DNA of 64,000 bases, taken from assembly GCF_002901705.1 (NCBI RefSeq), contig NZ_PPPV01000016.1, positions 148,722 to 212,721 on the forward strand, in the 5' to 3' direction. Of the stretch, positions 49,609 through 58,292 are shown piece by piece. A program made the translations under genes and the position numbers. The notes under the pieces are model-generated. The model saw only the letters and a list, made by a program, of their open reading frames with translations. It was not told the DNA's origin and searched no databases. The stretch's first letter is position 1; each line of letters starts with the position of its first letter. Source of the stretch: Staphylococcus lugdunensis (GTDB lineage: Bacteria; Bacillota; Bacilli; Staphylococcales; Staphylococcaceae).

Positions 49609-50460
49609 CTATTTTTGATTTCTCTCTTCTTCTAAATTTTTTAATAAAAAATCATATATTTTTATTATCTTCCTTTGATCATACGAAGCGATGCCTATAT
49701 CTCTTTTGTATCCGCTCAAAACTTTTTGAAATAAATTCATGTTTGATATTCTTGATGTTAATGACACCGGCATTAATGTAATACCATTGCCAGCTTTAAT
49801 GTTGGCTATTACAGATTCAAAATGTTTATTATAGTGTAATTTTAATTTGTCTTCCATTGATCTATTTTTAATAAAATCATACGTATCGCAGGGTGGATTT
49901 TGTATATAAATTTTCTCACTTAATAATTCATTTATCTCAATTTTTGAACTCTCAGTAAATTTATTGTCATCATTATAAATAACCATAAAATCTTCACTAT
50001 ATAATCTTTTGCGATATATATCACGATTATTTAGCTTTGATATATCCCCAATAAGTAAATCTATATTACCTTTAGACAATTCTTCTATTAAAATAGAAGT
50101 GCTATCTTCAATGATTAAGCTAGCTATCTCATCAAAACCTCTATTTTTATATTTATTCGTTAAAGAAAAACTAGGAATAACACCTATTTTCCATTTAGAA
50201 TCAAAAGAAATATTCAACTGCTTCTTTAAATCAGCAATAGAATGTTGCATCTCTCTAAATGTATTAAATACCAGTTTCCCCTCTTCATTTAAGAAAATAC
50301 CTTTTGAAGTTCTATAAAATAAATGACAGTTAAAATATGCTTCAACGCTTTTAATTCTCTTACTAAGCGCTGGCGTACTAATATTTAACTCTTGTGATGC
50401 TTTATTTATACTATTATATTCAGCTACTCTAATAAAATCTTGTATATATTCAAAGTTCAT
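49609..50460 (-). CDS. LysR-family regulator divergent from MFS exporter
   Basis: 283 residues; ATG after AAAAGGAG. N-terminal winged helix (1-60, NKASQELNISTPALSKRIKS) and a periplasmic-binding-like effector domain (90-283). The 136-bp divergent region with the MFS gene at 50603 suggests it controls that exporter. Effector unknown. Confidence 0.9.
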   Translation of the reverse strand: MNFEYIQDFIRVAEYNSINKASQELNISTPALSKRIKSVEAYFNCHLFYRTSKGIFLNEEGKLVFNTFREMQHSIADLKKQLNISFDSKWKIGVIPSFSLTNKYKNRGFDEIASLIIEDSTSILIEELSKGNIDLLIGDISKLNNRDIYRKRLYSEDFMVIYNDDNKFTESSKIEINELLSEKIYIQNPPCDTYDFIKNRSMEDKLKLHYNKHFESVIANIKAGNGITLMPVSLTSRISNMNLFQKVLSGYKRDIGIASYDQRKIIKIYDFLLKNLEEERNQK

Positions 50461-50602
50461 TAGCTTCTCCTTTTAGTATTAACTATTAGTTAATACCCCT
50501 TTAAATGATTACTTATTCACACATACTTCCAGGTGTTTTATCTTTATATCAGAAAACAATATTTCGTATTATAAATATTAACTTTTATAGGGTGGAATGA
50601 TG

Positions 50603-51748
50603 ATGAAAAAAGTATGGGTTTTAACCATTGGTATGTTTGCTTTAGGCATGGATGCATATATTGTAGCAGGGTTAATACCTGCCATAGGCGATAATTTTAA
50701 TAAAAATAGTGCTGAAGTTGGACAAGGTGTTACAGTATTTACTTTATTCTTTGCTATTTCAGCACCCATTTTTTCTACTTTATTAGCAAAAAATGAAGTG
50801 AAAAATATATTAATATTAGCTATCAGTGTCTTCTCTTTAGCAAATTTAATTACTGCGTTAGCTCCTAACTATGCGATTTATATCATTTCAAGAGCAATAG
50901 CTGGATTGGGCGCAGGTATTTTTTCACCTATTGCGGTTAGCTCAAGTAGCCATCTAGTATCCAAAAAGCATAAAGGAAAAGCCATCGCATTTACAGTTGG
51001 TGGAATGAGTGTAGGAACAGTCGTGGGAGTGCCATTAGGTTTAGAAGTTTCAAAATATACGAATTGGCGCTTTTCCATATTAATAATAGTACTTATCGGT
51101 CTAATTGGCTTAATGAGTATATTAAAATACCTGCCAAGATTTAAAGTACAAGCACCACCTAATTTAAAATCACGCTTCAAATTATTTTTAGATAAACATG
51201 TATTAAGCGTTGTATTCGTAACATTATGCGCTGCCATTGCGAGTCTGGGATTGTATACTTATTTAGCTGATATAATCAAAGAAAGTGGTAACACAGAATA
51301 TCTTACATGCTACTTAACTGCATGGGGTGTAGGTGGATTAATAGGAAGTTTTGGAATCGGATTTTTAATTGATAAATTTAAAAATCCTGCCGTCTTAATG
51401 CTTATTATTTTATTTGCGTTAGCCTTAAGCTTCGCATTACTTAACGTTACAATTCAAGTACCTTTTTTAAATTTTATACCTTTTATTTTATGGGGTGCTA
51501 TGGGTTGGGCAACACAGGCGCCTCAACAACATATATTATTACAAAATCATACTGATCATGGTGGTGCCGCCGTTGCACTAAATAGCTCCATCAACTATTT
51601 AGGTAGTGCATTGGGTTCAGCTCTAGGTGGGATAATTCTACTTAAATTTATTAATACAAATATGCTTATTTATAGCGCTATTATCATTACTGTTATTGGT
51701 ATCATGTTACAGATAATGAATATTACGATTGATAGAAAAAATAATTAA
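50603..51748 (+). CDS. DHA1 MFS exporter (AraJ/chloramphenicol-resistance type)
   Basis: 381 residues. Three tandem ATGs occur; the third (50603) is spaced best from GGGTGG. Twelve helices; GMDAYIVAGLIPAIG near 13 and the motif C-like GAGIFSPIAVSSSSHLV near 93, then TVGGMSVGTVVGVPLG, match DHA1 purine/arabinose/chloramphenicol-type exporters. Likely proton-driven export of a small molecule, controlled by the divergent LysR. Confidence 0.9.
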   Translation: MKKVWVLTIGMFALGMDAYIVAGLIPAIGDNFNKNSAEVGQGVTVFTLFFAISAPIFSTLLAKNEVKNILILAISVFSLANLITALAPNYAIYIISRAIAGLGAGIFSPIAVSSSSHLVSKKHKGKAIAFTVGGMSVGTVVGVPLGLEVSKYTNWRFSILIIVLIGLIGLMSILKYLPRFKVQAPPNLKSRFKLFLDKHVLSVVFVTLCAAIASLGLYTYLADIIKESGNTEYLTCYLTAWGVGGLIGSFGIGFLIDKFKNPAVLMLIILFALALSFALLNVTIQVPFLNFIPFILWGAMGWATQAPQQHILLQNHTDHGGAAVALNSSINYLGSALGSALGGIILLKFINTNMLIYSAIIITVIGIMLQIMNITIDRKNN

Positions 51749-51796
51749 TTTGGTATTTTTTACTATTATGTTTTAAATAATGTATGAACATGATAA

Positions 51797-51842
51797 AGAC
51801 CGAGCCCGATAACTAGTGTGAATAGTTATCGGGCTCTTGCTG
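51797..51842. terminator. Bidirectional terminator after the MFS gene
   Basis: GAGCCCGATAACTA and TAGTTATCGGGCTC pair; the hairpin also supplies the stop codon of the DUF4176 stub on the minus strand. Confidence 0.88.
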
Positions 51843-51954
51843 AGTAATCAAAAATATACTTTTGATTATCTATATCTACAATGGGACCTCGATTAATAAT
51901 CATTAATTTTTGGGAACCTTCTCTTAGATATATGATACTTCCTATTGTTTTCAC
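51826..51954 (-). pseudogene. Truncated DUF4176 gene coupled to DUF443
   Basis: A GTG one base after the DUF443 stop, with AGGTGA 6 nt upstream, encodes MKTIGSIIYLREGSQKLMII and 22 more residues, a good match to the N-terminus of DUF4176 proteins (usually about 90 residues or more). It runs into the MFS terminator and stops at codon 43. Confidence 0.6.
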
Positions 51955-51955
51955 T

Positions 51956-52588
51956 TTATTTCACCTGTCTTTCTATATTTTTAATTTTGGCATGTACTTT
52001 TCTATCAGAAATTGAAGCTATGTTCATAATAGTAAACATAAGCAACGTTACTAACCAACCTACATAACCAAAAATGTTTTGATTGTCATCAAAAATCATT
52101 TGAATAGGGGCAATTGATAAAAATAGGAACATCAAATAACAAAACACCACCAGTACCATATTTTTGAATGATGGAATCAACATTACTTTTTGTGTGCTAT
52201 TTTTATTAAATGCTGGATGATTCAACTTCTTTCTTATAGATAAACGTAGTGCTATCACACCGACAAATCCGATTAAAAACATCATCACTACCCAAATTCG
52301 ATTAATATTAATATCCATGAAACCCACAATACTTCTTAATAGCACACTGATAGTAACACCAATACCAGCGGCCATCATACCTTGACTGTTTTGCCCTCCA
52401 TTATTGAATATGTTTAAATTATTAAACTCTTTGTAACTCAGTTCTGTATATTTAATAGGTATAAACCAATTCAACATAGGGCATAAATATGAATACCAAT
52501 TTTGTTCTAAATCGATCATTAAATATCTATTATCTTTTTGAATGATTTTATATCTAGGATTTTTATATATCGTATATACATTTTCCAT
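51956..52588 (-). CDS. DUF443 five-helix membrane protein
   Basis: 210 residues. An N-terminal cytosolic part, MENVYTIYKNPRYKIIQ followed by RYLMIDLEQNWYSYLCPMLN, precedes about five membrane helices (85-103, 108-125, 147-168, 178-198). The DUF443 (tandem five-TM) family is staphylococcal, often found in tandem arrays near type VII secretion and toxin-immunity genes. Role unknown. Ribosome binding site weak. Confidence 0.82.
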   Translation of the reverse strand: MENVYTIYKNPRYKIIQKDNRYLMIDLEQNWYSYLCPMLNWFIPIKYTELSYKEFNNLNIFNNGGQNSQGMMAAGIGVTISVLLRSIVGFMDININRIWVVMMFLIGFVGVIALRLSIRKKLNHPAFNKNSTQKVMLIPSFKNMVLVVFCYLMFLFLSIAPIQMIFDDNQNIFGYVGWLVTLLMFTIMNIASISDRKVHAKIKNIERQVK

Positions 52589-52726
52589 TTATTCTTAGCA
52601 ATTCCATACACCTTTTTTGTTTATATCATACTACACATTCAACTTTGCAACAGAACCATCGACACCATGATCATTTGTGCAATAAAATAATTCTAAATTC
52701 AAGATAATTCACTCCAACATAAAAAA

Positions 52727-52883
52727 AGAGGGAGCGGAACAGCATTCATTATGAATTCGTCGTCCCGCCCCGACAAGGTTGACTAGGATTGAATAAAGCT
52801 TGGTATAAGCGTATTTTCAATCCAGTCAGCTACTGCCAAAATATTTAGTTCATAGCTTAAAACATAATTATGTCCTAGGCTCT
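52727..52883. repeat. Dispersed palindromic repeat, copy 4 (inverted orientation)
   Basis: GGGAGCGGAACAGC, CATTATGAATTCGTCGTCCC, AAGGTTGACTAGGATTGAA and CCAGTCAGCTACTGCC occur in the reverse order of copy 1. Its right end contains the last codons of the small ORF at 52868. Confidence 0.85.
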
Positions 52884-53113
52884 TTCCGTTCGGACTTACC
52901 AACCAGATTGGGATTAGATCCTTTTTTATTATTTAAAAAAACATATAAAATTAAACCTACTAGGCCAGCGACTAGCATGCCACATATTCTTGGTATCCAT
53001 ATGTTTTGCATAATATTGTCTAAAATACTTGTTGTCAAAGAACCTAAAACTGCACTAAGCATAAATAATATAAATCAATTAAACGTATTCATTTAAATGT
53101 CCCCTTAACCGTA
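52868..53113 (-). pseudogene. Small membrane protein ORF with in-frame TGA near the start
   Basis: The best start, ATG at 53113 region with AAGGGG at correct spacing, reads MNTFN, TGA, FILFMLSAVLGSLTTS and continues as a helix-rich protein with a charged tail ending inside the dispersed repeat. Without the TGA it is about 80 residues; from the internal ATG at 53062 (no ribosome binding site) it is 64. Possibly a decayed immunity or holin-like protein. Confidence 0.4.
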
Positions 53114-53163
53114 TTATTTTAATAAGTTTTTCTTAAACACTTTGTGAATATCCATATTTTCAT

Positions 53164-53356
53164 CTACGAGTGATTACAAGCTATAGATCCTCCAGCATAA
53201 AGTGTCCTAATACCTCATTCAATGGGACCACTAACACCTAGAGCTATCATCGCTCTTATTGTAGCAACAGTATACGCAAAATTTCCATTTATTACTGCTG
53301 GATGTGGCACCTAAAATACTCCCTATAACTGTAATTAGTCTTGAAGCATTTAACAT
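53164..53356 (-). pseudogene. Decayed small bacteriocin-like peptide gene
   Basis: ATG at 53356 after AAGG starts MLNASRLITVIGSILGATS; then, after a frameshift, the neighbouring frame reads AVINGNFAYTVATIRAMIAL, GVSGPIE, TGA, GIRTLYAGGSIACNHS and a stop. The composition (Gly/Ala/Ile-rich, small, amphipathic) is bacteriocin-like, but I recognise no family. It precedes the small membrane ORF on the same strand. Confidence 0.35.
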
Positions 53357-53570
53357 TAAAATACCTTAAAAATATTAATAAATTTCAGTTTTAACATACC
53401 AAAATTATGAAATTTTTGCAAAATTGAAATAAATTAAAATCGTAAAAAATTGGCATAATTTTAATAAGTATAGTAATTTGAAAGTGATTATAATCAATAA
53501 ATTTGGAGTTGATATTTTTCTCTGACACTTTTGCAAAATAAAATTATAGAAAAAGGAGGAGGAATCGCTC

Positions 53571-53783
53571 GTGTCTTCTAATTTTGTTGTTGTAATAATT
53601 ACAATACTAATGATTGTGTGTATTGATGTGATTTTTTACTATGTATCTAAAATAAAACATGCACCTAAAAAAATATTAATAACCATGGTCGCTTTTTTTG
53701 TCTCGATATTCTTAGTTTTCTTATTTATAATAGCGATACTTGAAATTGGAGCGATGGTTGATACTGGTCAATTATTTGTATAA
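53571..53783 (+). CDS. Small membrane protein, unknown
   Basis: 70 residues with a GTG start after AAAGGAGGAGG, a very strong ribosome binding site. Two helices (about 5-25 and 36-60) separated by a basic loop. It starts an operon with the next gene (17-bp gap). No family recognised. Confidence 0.7.
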   Translation: MSSNFVVVIITILMIVCIDVIFYYVSKIKHAPKKILITMVAFFVSIFLVFLFIIAILEIGAMVDTGQLFV

Positions 53784-53800
53784 GAAAAGGAGAGATAGCA

Positions 53801-54178
53801 ATGAAAAAACGTATATTTTTATGTTTAATCTTTTTGCTCCCCATTGATTTCATCACTATTGCACTAGACTACCATTTCCAAGTAGGGTTGCTTTATGTTT
53901 ACATACCTGCACTCATATTACCTGTTATTCTTACTTTCTGTTTTAAATGGGAAAAAGACTTTTGGCTCATATTATCAATGAAAGTATGCAGATTTATTAT
54001 TTCATGGGGACTTGCTAAAATATTTATCGATTTCATGAAGTCTGCAGAGTATTATGAAATGTTTGATGGTGCAGGTGCGATAATTAGCCTAATAATTGGA
54101 GAAGAAATAATTTTTATTATCGCAATAACTGTGTTTTTGTTAAGTAAGGAAATTAAAAAGTTATTTATCACACAATAA
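53801..54178 (+). CDS. Membrane protein, unknown, second gene of pair
   Basis: 125 residues; ATG after AAAAGGAG. Four predicted helices (about 5-22, 30-48, 55-75 and 94-118). No motif recognised. Co-transcribed with the 70-residue membrane protein and divergent from the decayed peptide gene, so transport of or immunity to a peptide is conceivable but unproven. Confidence 0.7.
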   Translation: MKKRIFLCLIFLLPIDFITIALDYHFQVGLLYVYIPALILPVILTFCFKWEKDFWLILSMKVCRFIISWGLAKIFIDFMKSAEYYEMFDGAGAIISLIIGEEIIFIIAITVFLLSKEIKKLFITQ

Positions 54179-54271
54179 ATTTTTCATAAGAACTCAAAAA
54201 CGCATCGTTTTATACTTATTAAGCCTCACATAAACAGCATATAAAGTTGAAATCCGATTTAAGAAGATAAA

Positions 54272-54310
54272 CAAAAGGAAATCGGCATTCCATAAATCCG
54301 ATTTCCTTAA
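54272..54310. terminator. Bidirectional terminator
   Basis: AAGGAAATCGG and CCGATTTCCTT pair around a short loop, between convergent genes. Confidence 0.8.
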
Positions 54311-54378
54311 GCGTATTTACAATGGTCATTGTTGTATATTTTTTAATTTATTGACCAGCATTTCTCTATATCAATTAT

Positions 54379-55992
54379 TTATAGTATCTTTTCTTTAATG
54401 TAATCATAGTTACCTTCAAATTTTTCTAATGTTTTATTTTTTAATAAGTAAGTTGTATTAAATAACTTATTAAGGAAATATCTATCATGTGAAACTGTAA
54501 TGATGGTTCCATTGAAGTCTAATAAAGCATCTTCTATGATTTCTTTGGCGTCTATATCCAAATGGTTTGTTGGTTCGTCTAAAACAAGTAAATTATAATC
54601 TGTGTTTACGAGTTGTGCCCATCTTAATCTTATTTTTTCTCCTCCGCTTAACTCATTAACTTTTTTAAATACATCTTTACCATAAAACATAAAATGAGCT
54701 AAAATATGTCTTGCTTGGTCTTCTGATACATTGACTTTTTTACGAAATGTGTGTAACAAAGTATCATTGCCATCCCTTTCAAATTCATGCTGTGAAAGAT
54801 AACCAATTTTTAAATTACTTGCCGTTTTAATTGAACCTTTATCTATTGAAGTCAGCCCTAAAATTATTTTTAATAATGTTGTTTTTCCAGTACCATTATC
54901 TCCTATAATAGCAACATGTTCGCCTCTTCTGATTAACATATTTACGTTTCTAAATAATACATCCTCATATGCTTTAGTAACATTTTCCATTTCAATCACT
55001 CTATTCGAAACGTTCATGCCTTCTTCTAGTGTTATATGCATCTTTTTTGAATCTAAAAGCGGTTTTTCTAAGCGTTGAATGCGATTTAAAGCTTTTTCCA
55101 TACTTTTAGCTCGGCGAAACATTGCAGCATTAGGTGGCTTCGCTTGACTAGCCCATGTTCTTAATTGTTTGATTGATTCTTTCATTTTCTTTATTTTCTT
55201 TTGTTGCGTTTTATAGGCTTCGAATTCAATCAACAATCTTTTGTCTCTTTCTTCAACAAAATATGAATAATTTCCATTATAAAAATGAAGCTTTTTTTGA
55301 TCTATTTCTATAATTTGATTAACTGTTTCATCTAAAAAGTAACGATCATGTGACACAATCACCGTAGTACCATCACTATTTTTTATATAGCTAGCCAACC
55401 ATTCTATAGATTTAACATCGAGGTGATTTGTTGGCTCATCTAAAAGAAGCAAATCCGTAGGCTTAATTAACATCTGTGCTATACCTACTTTAGTACGTTC
55501 TCCCCCTGATAAATCTCCCCACTTTGCTTTAAGTAAATGCGCGATATTTAAACCGTGAGTAACTTTACGTATTTTAGCATCTATCTCATACCCGCCATTT
55601 TCTTCATAATATGTCTGCAATTCACCATAGCGCGCCACTAATGAATTTATATTTTCTCTTTCTTCAATCATTTTAGTTTCAATTGTTTCCAGCTGTTTTG
55701 ATATCGTATCTAATTCTTTAAATACAGATTTTATACATTGATAAACACTTTCACTTTTTTCATAATCAGGTATTTGATTTAAGTAACCTATCTTAATATC
55801 CTTCTTCCAACTAATCACACCAGTCGAAGGTCTTTCCATGCCAGAAAGTAGTTTTAATAAAGTGGTCTTCCCTTCACCATTACGACCTACTAATCCTAAA
55901 GTATCACCTGAATTAAGTGTTATTTTAATATGATCGAATAATATATCTTCCGTATATTTTTTAGAAATATTCGATGCATTTAGTATATTCAT
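54379..55992 (-). CDS. ABC-F ATPase, probable ribosomal-protection antibiotic resistance protein
   Basis: 537 residues; ATG after TTGGAGGAAG. Two ABC domains without membrane segments: Walker A GRNGEGKTT near 36 and GDNGTGKTT near 363, signatures LSGGERTK and LSGGEKIR, Walker B LLLLDEPTNHLD and LLVLDEPTNHLD. The interdomain linker (about 240-320, AYKTQQKKIKKMKESIKQLR) is long and helical, as in the Vga/Lsa/Sal class, which displaces drugs from the ribosome. The preceding leader peptide and hairpins support a drug-inducible resistance gene. Housekeeping ABC-F is the alternative. Confidence 0.88.
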   Translation of the reverse strand: MNILNASNISKKYTEDILFDHIKITLNSGDTLGLVGRNGEGKTTLLKLLSGMERPSTGVISWKKDIKIGYLNQIPDYEKSESVYQCIKSVFKELDTISKQLETIETKMIEERENINSLVARYGELQTYYEENGGYEIDAKIRKVTHGLNIAHLLKAKWGDLSGGERTKVGIAQMLIKPTDLLLLDEPTNHLDVKSIEWLASYIKNSDGTTVIVSHDRYFLDETVNQIIEIDQKKLHFYNGNYSYFVEERDKRLLIEFEAYKTQQKKIKKMKESIKQLRTWASQAKPPNAAMFRRAKSMEKALNRIQRLEKPLLDSKKMHITLEEGMNVSNRVIEMENVTKAYEDVLFRNVNMLIRRGEHVAIIGDNGTGKTTLLKIILGLTSIDKGSIKTASNLKIGYLSQHEFERDGNDTLLHTFRKKVNVSEDQARHILAHFMFYGKDVFKKVNELSGGEKIRLRWAQLVNTDYNLLVLDEPTNHLDIDAKEIIEDALLDFNGTIITVSHDRYFLNKLFNTTYLLKNKTLEKFEGNYDYIKEKIL

Positions 55993-56009
55993 TTTTCTTC
56001 CTCCAATTT

Positions 56010-56050
56010 ATCTATAAGGAAGAAATATATTGTGTCAGTTCCTTATAGAT
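56010..56050 (-). promoter_or_regulatory. Attenuator hairpins between leader peptide and ABC-F gene
   Basis: TCTATAAGGAA and TTCCTTATAGA form one stem. The second arm's neighbour TTTCTTCC is instead complementary to GGAAGAAA of the ABC-F ribosome binding region, so a competing stem can sequester it. Two mutually exclusive structures fit translational attenuation. Confidence 0.65.
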
Positions 56051-56157
56051 TAATCATTAACTTCAAAATAGACAGACTCCGCCAATTTTGTAATTAAGAT
56101 CGAAAATTTGTTGCGTATGATTTGTAAATATCTGCAACAATGAACTATAAGAAACAT
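56050..56157 (-). CDS. Leader peptide upstream of ABC-F gene
   Basis: 35 residues, MFLIVHCCRYLQIIRNK followed by FSILITKLAESVYFEVND. It has a consensus AGGAGG 8 nt before ATG and its stop enters the first arm of the hairpin. A drug-stalled ribosome in it could change folding and expose the ABC-F start, as for erm, msr and vga leaders. Confidence 0.7.
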   Translation of the reverse strand: MFLIVHCCRYLQIIRNKFSILITKLAESVYFEVND

Positions 56158-56319
56158 TTAGACACCTCCTCAAATGTAATTTATAAACATTTTACAATAA
56201 AAAAGGATTCACTTAAAGCGTATGCAGAGCATGATTATTAGTATGCTTATTTCGAAGATTTCTTTTCAATATTTTTTAAGGAAAATATCATTAATTAAAT
56301 ATTAATCAACTTTATTACC

Positions 56320-56928
56320 TTAGTTCATCAATTGATATATCCAATCTGCGACATAAGTTTCTGTAAATGCAGCAAGTATAATTAATGGTAAGGTGAAAAT
56401 AAAATATATTTTAATAACTTTAAATAGACTCTTTTTAAAAGGATAATTGTCTTTCTTCTTTTTTCTAAACAGATTGGTTACTTTTCTTACAATGGCTTTG
56501 TTTAACATATATAAGCCACTTGCAAGAATACAATATGCCATGATTTCAAGCGTATAGTGTGGTATGTATGCAATGATTGCGGTAAATGCTTTGTGTAAAT
56601 CAAAATTAAGAAAAATTCCAAACATGATTCCTGGTATAATAACTGAGATAACAATGTTTAACATATAAAGAAATGGTATCGGTATAAGTGCTAATATAAA
56701 CATTTGAACTGGCACGAAACAACCATTATTTACTATAAAATGCCAAACTTTATTTAGCCCTTGGGGGTTACTACTTATATTCGTAGATGAATTCCCTAAA
56801 TGTTTGACATCATTAATTGCAGGATGACAGAAATACGTAATGACTGTCGTTATCATCAATATAATTGTAGCTAAAGCGAATACTTTCAGTGCATGTTTAT
56901 ATACATTTTTATCTATTGATTTTATCAA
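56320..56928 (-). CDS. SpoIIM/DUF95-family membrane protein
   Basis: 202 residues from a TTG start at 56928 with AGGAGGAG 5 nt upstream; a longer frame to 56964 has no such site. Five or so helices. IAYIPHYTLEIMAYCILASG near 123 and LPLIILAAFTETYVADWI near 182 are the conserved SpoIIM family segments. In non-sporulating staphylococci such proteins have unknown membrane roles, sometimes next to bacteriocin exporters. Confidence 0.8.
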   Translation of the reverse strand: MIKSIDKNVYKHALKVFALATIILMITTVITYFCHPAINDVKHLGNSSTNISSNPQGLNKVWHFIVNNGCFVPVQMFILALIPIPFLYMLNIVISVIIPGIMFGIFLNFDLHKAFTAIIAYIPHYTLEIMAYCILASGLYMLNKAIVRKVTNLFRKKKKDNYPFKKSLFKVIKIYFIFTLPLIILAAFTETYVADWIYQLMN

Positions 56929-57152
56929 AGTATCTCCTCCTATATTTATCATATTATCAAACACTCTAAAATTTTAAACTATTTAAAAACCAAAACAAAG
57001 TAAAATATTGTAAAGTTGATTAATGTCATTATCCTGCTTTTTTAATTGCATGTGTTAAGCAAATTAAGTTTATCGATTATTGAACGAAATTAATCAACAA
57101 CATATAACTTATTCTATAAAAGCCCTTATTTTCAAAACATTACAACAAGCCA

Positions 57153-57282
57153 AGCAAATTGGAGTGGGGCCCCAACAAAAAGGCTTTCCAAAAGAAAGGC
57201 AACGGACAAAGCAAGTTGGGGTGGGGCCCCAACAAAGAGAATTTCGATAAGAAATTCACCAAACAAAGCAAGTTGGGGTGAC
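57153..57282. repeat. STAR element, two to three core copies
   Basis: Units TGGGGCCCCAACAAAAAGG and GTGGGGCCCCAACAAAGAG, separated by imperfect palindromes and GCAAGTTGGGGT, run in the orientation opposite to the STAR at 11838. Confidence 0.88.
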
Positions 57283-57333
57283 TAAGACAGTATCATAGAC
57301 ACACGAAACCATATCATACGAAGTACTATAAAC

Positions 57334-57388
57334 AAAAAAGCCAGTAAATGCATTTACAAAAACGCATCTACTGGCTCATTTTTCTAGG
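57334..57388. terminator. Terminator 3' of the DUF443 gene
   Basis: AGCCAGTAAATGC and GCATCTACTGGCT pair with flanking A and T runs. Confidence 0.75.
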
Positions 57389-57417
57389 ATTAATATCCCA
57401 GACTGTACTCATTTGAT

Positions 57418-58062
57418 TTAATCCTTTACTTTAATATGACTCATTTTACCGGAAGTTTCTGAATTACTATAGAGTAGTTGATCAAATGATAAAATAATAG
57501 CTAACATGATAATCAATACATTAGAATTGAGATGGGGCTCCCCCATTGAACCAAAAATTTTGAAGCTTAAGAATACGAAACTCACAACTGCAATAACATA
57601 TAAAATAATACTTATCACCATTGTGAATATCTCTGGAAAGATATAAGCACGTTTCTCAGTTTCTATTTGTTCAATGTTTAATCTTTTTCTTTTTCGCTTA
57701 TCTATTAGCCATTTTATAATAAATATTAAAACCATCAATGCAATGATAATAAGCGGAGGATAATGTTTTAGAAAAAAATTGTCGACCACATTGGCTCTAT
57801 AGTAAATGAACAATATCACGATGCCAATTAATGTTATCATCATATTTTTGACTTTGCTTTCCACCGATTGTTGTACTGTTGTTAAACTAAAGTATGCGTC
57901 ATCACTGATTTCCATTAAACGATGCGGGAGAAGGTAATTCAATAATGGAAAAATGTAAGTTAATTTATTTCGATTAAGATCAATGACATAGTGCTTTTCT
58001 CCATCATGAATAATTTTATATTTGCTATTATTTTTAATTGAATCGATGGTTACATGCTTCAT
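57418..58062 (-). CDS. DUF443 five-helix membrane protein
   Basis: 214 residues starting MKHVTIDSIKNNSKYKIIHD, then YVIDLNRNKLTYIFPLLNYL, the conserved DUF443 N-terminus, followed by about five helices (73-90, 98-117, 145-165, 172-190). Closest in the window to the frameshifted copy at 48078. No DUF4176 stub follows this copy. Function unknown. Confidence 0.85.
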   Translation of the reverse strand: MKHVTIDSIKNNSKYKIIHDGEKHYVIDLNRNKLTYIFPLLNYLLPHRLMEISDDAYFSLTTVQQSVESKVKNMMITLIGIVILFIYYRANVVDNFFLKHYPPLIIIALMVLIFIIKWLIDKRKRKRLNIEQIETEKRAYIFPEIFTMVISIILYVIAVVSFVFLSFKIFGSMGEPHLNSNVLIIMLAIILSFDQLLYSNSETSGKMSHIKVKD

Positions 58063-58225
58063 AACGAATCATTCCCTTTCCATTGAATTACGTTTGTATC
58101 ATCAGTCTTGCAAGTATTTTAAACTTTTCAATTCATAGTCATTTCATATTATATAATAATTTCCCTAATATTTATCATATAAATTGATTTTTTTGTAAAA
58201 TTTTAAGCTTTTCATGCATAGCTCA

Positions 58226-58284
58226 CATTAAAAAAACCAAATGAACACCGTCTTATGTATACATAGACGATAGTCATTTGGCTT
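58226..58284. terminator. Terminator after rarD
   Basis: CCAAATGAACACCGTCTTATG and an imperfect mirror ending AGTCATTTGG pair, with an A-run before it. Confidence 0.75.
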
Positions 58285-58292
58285 CTCCGTAT

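Noticed and set aside
57153..57282. Regular GC-rich units resembling a CRISPR array
   Set aside because: Units match the STAR consensus, the spacers are themselves repeated palindromes, and no cas gene is nearby.
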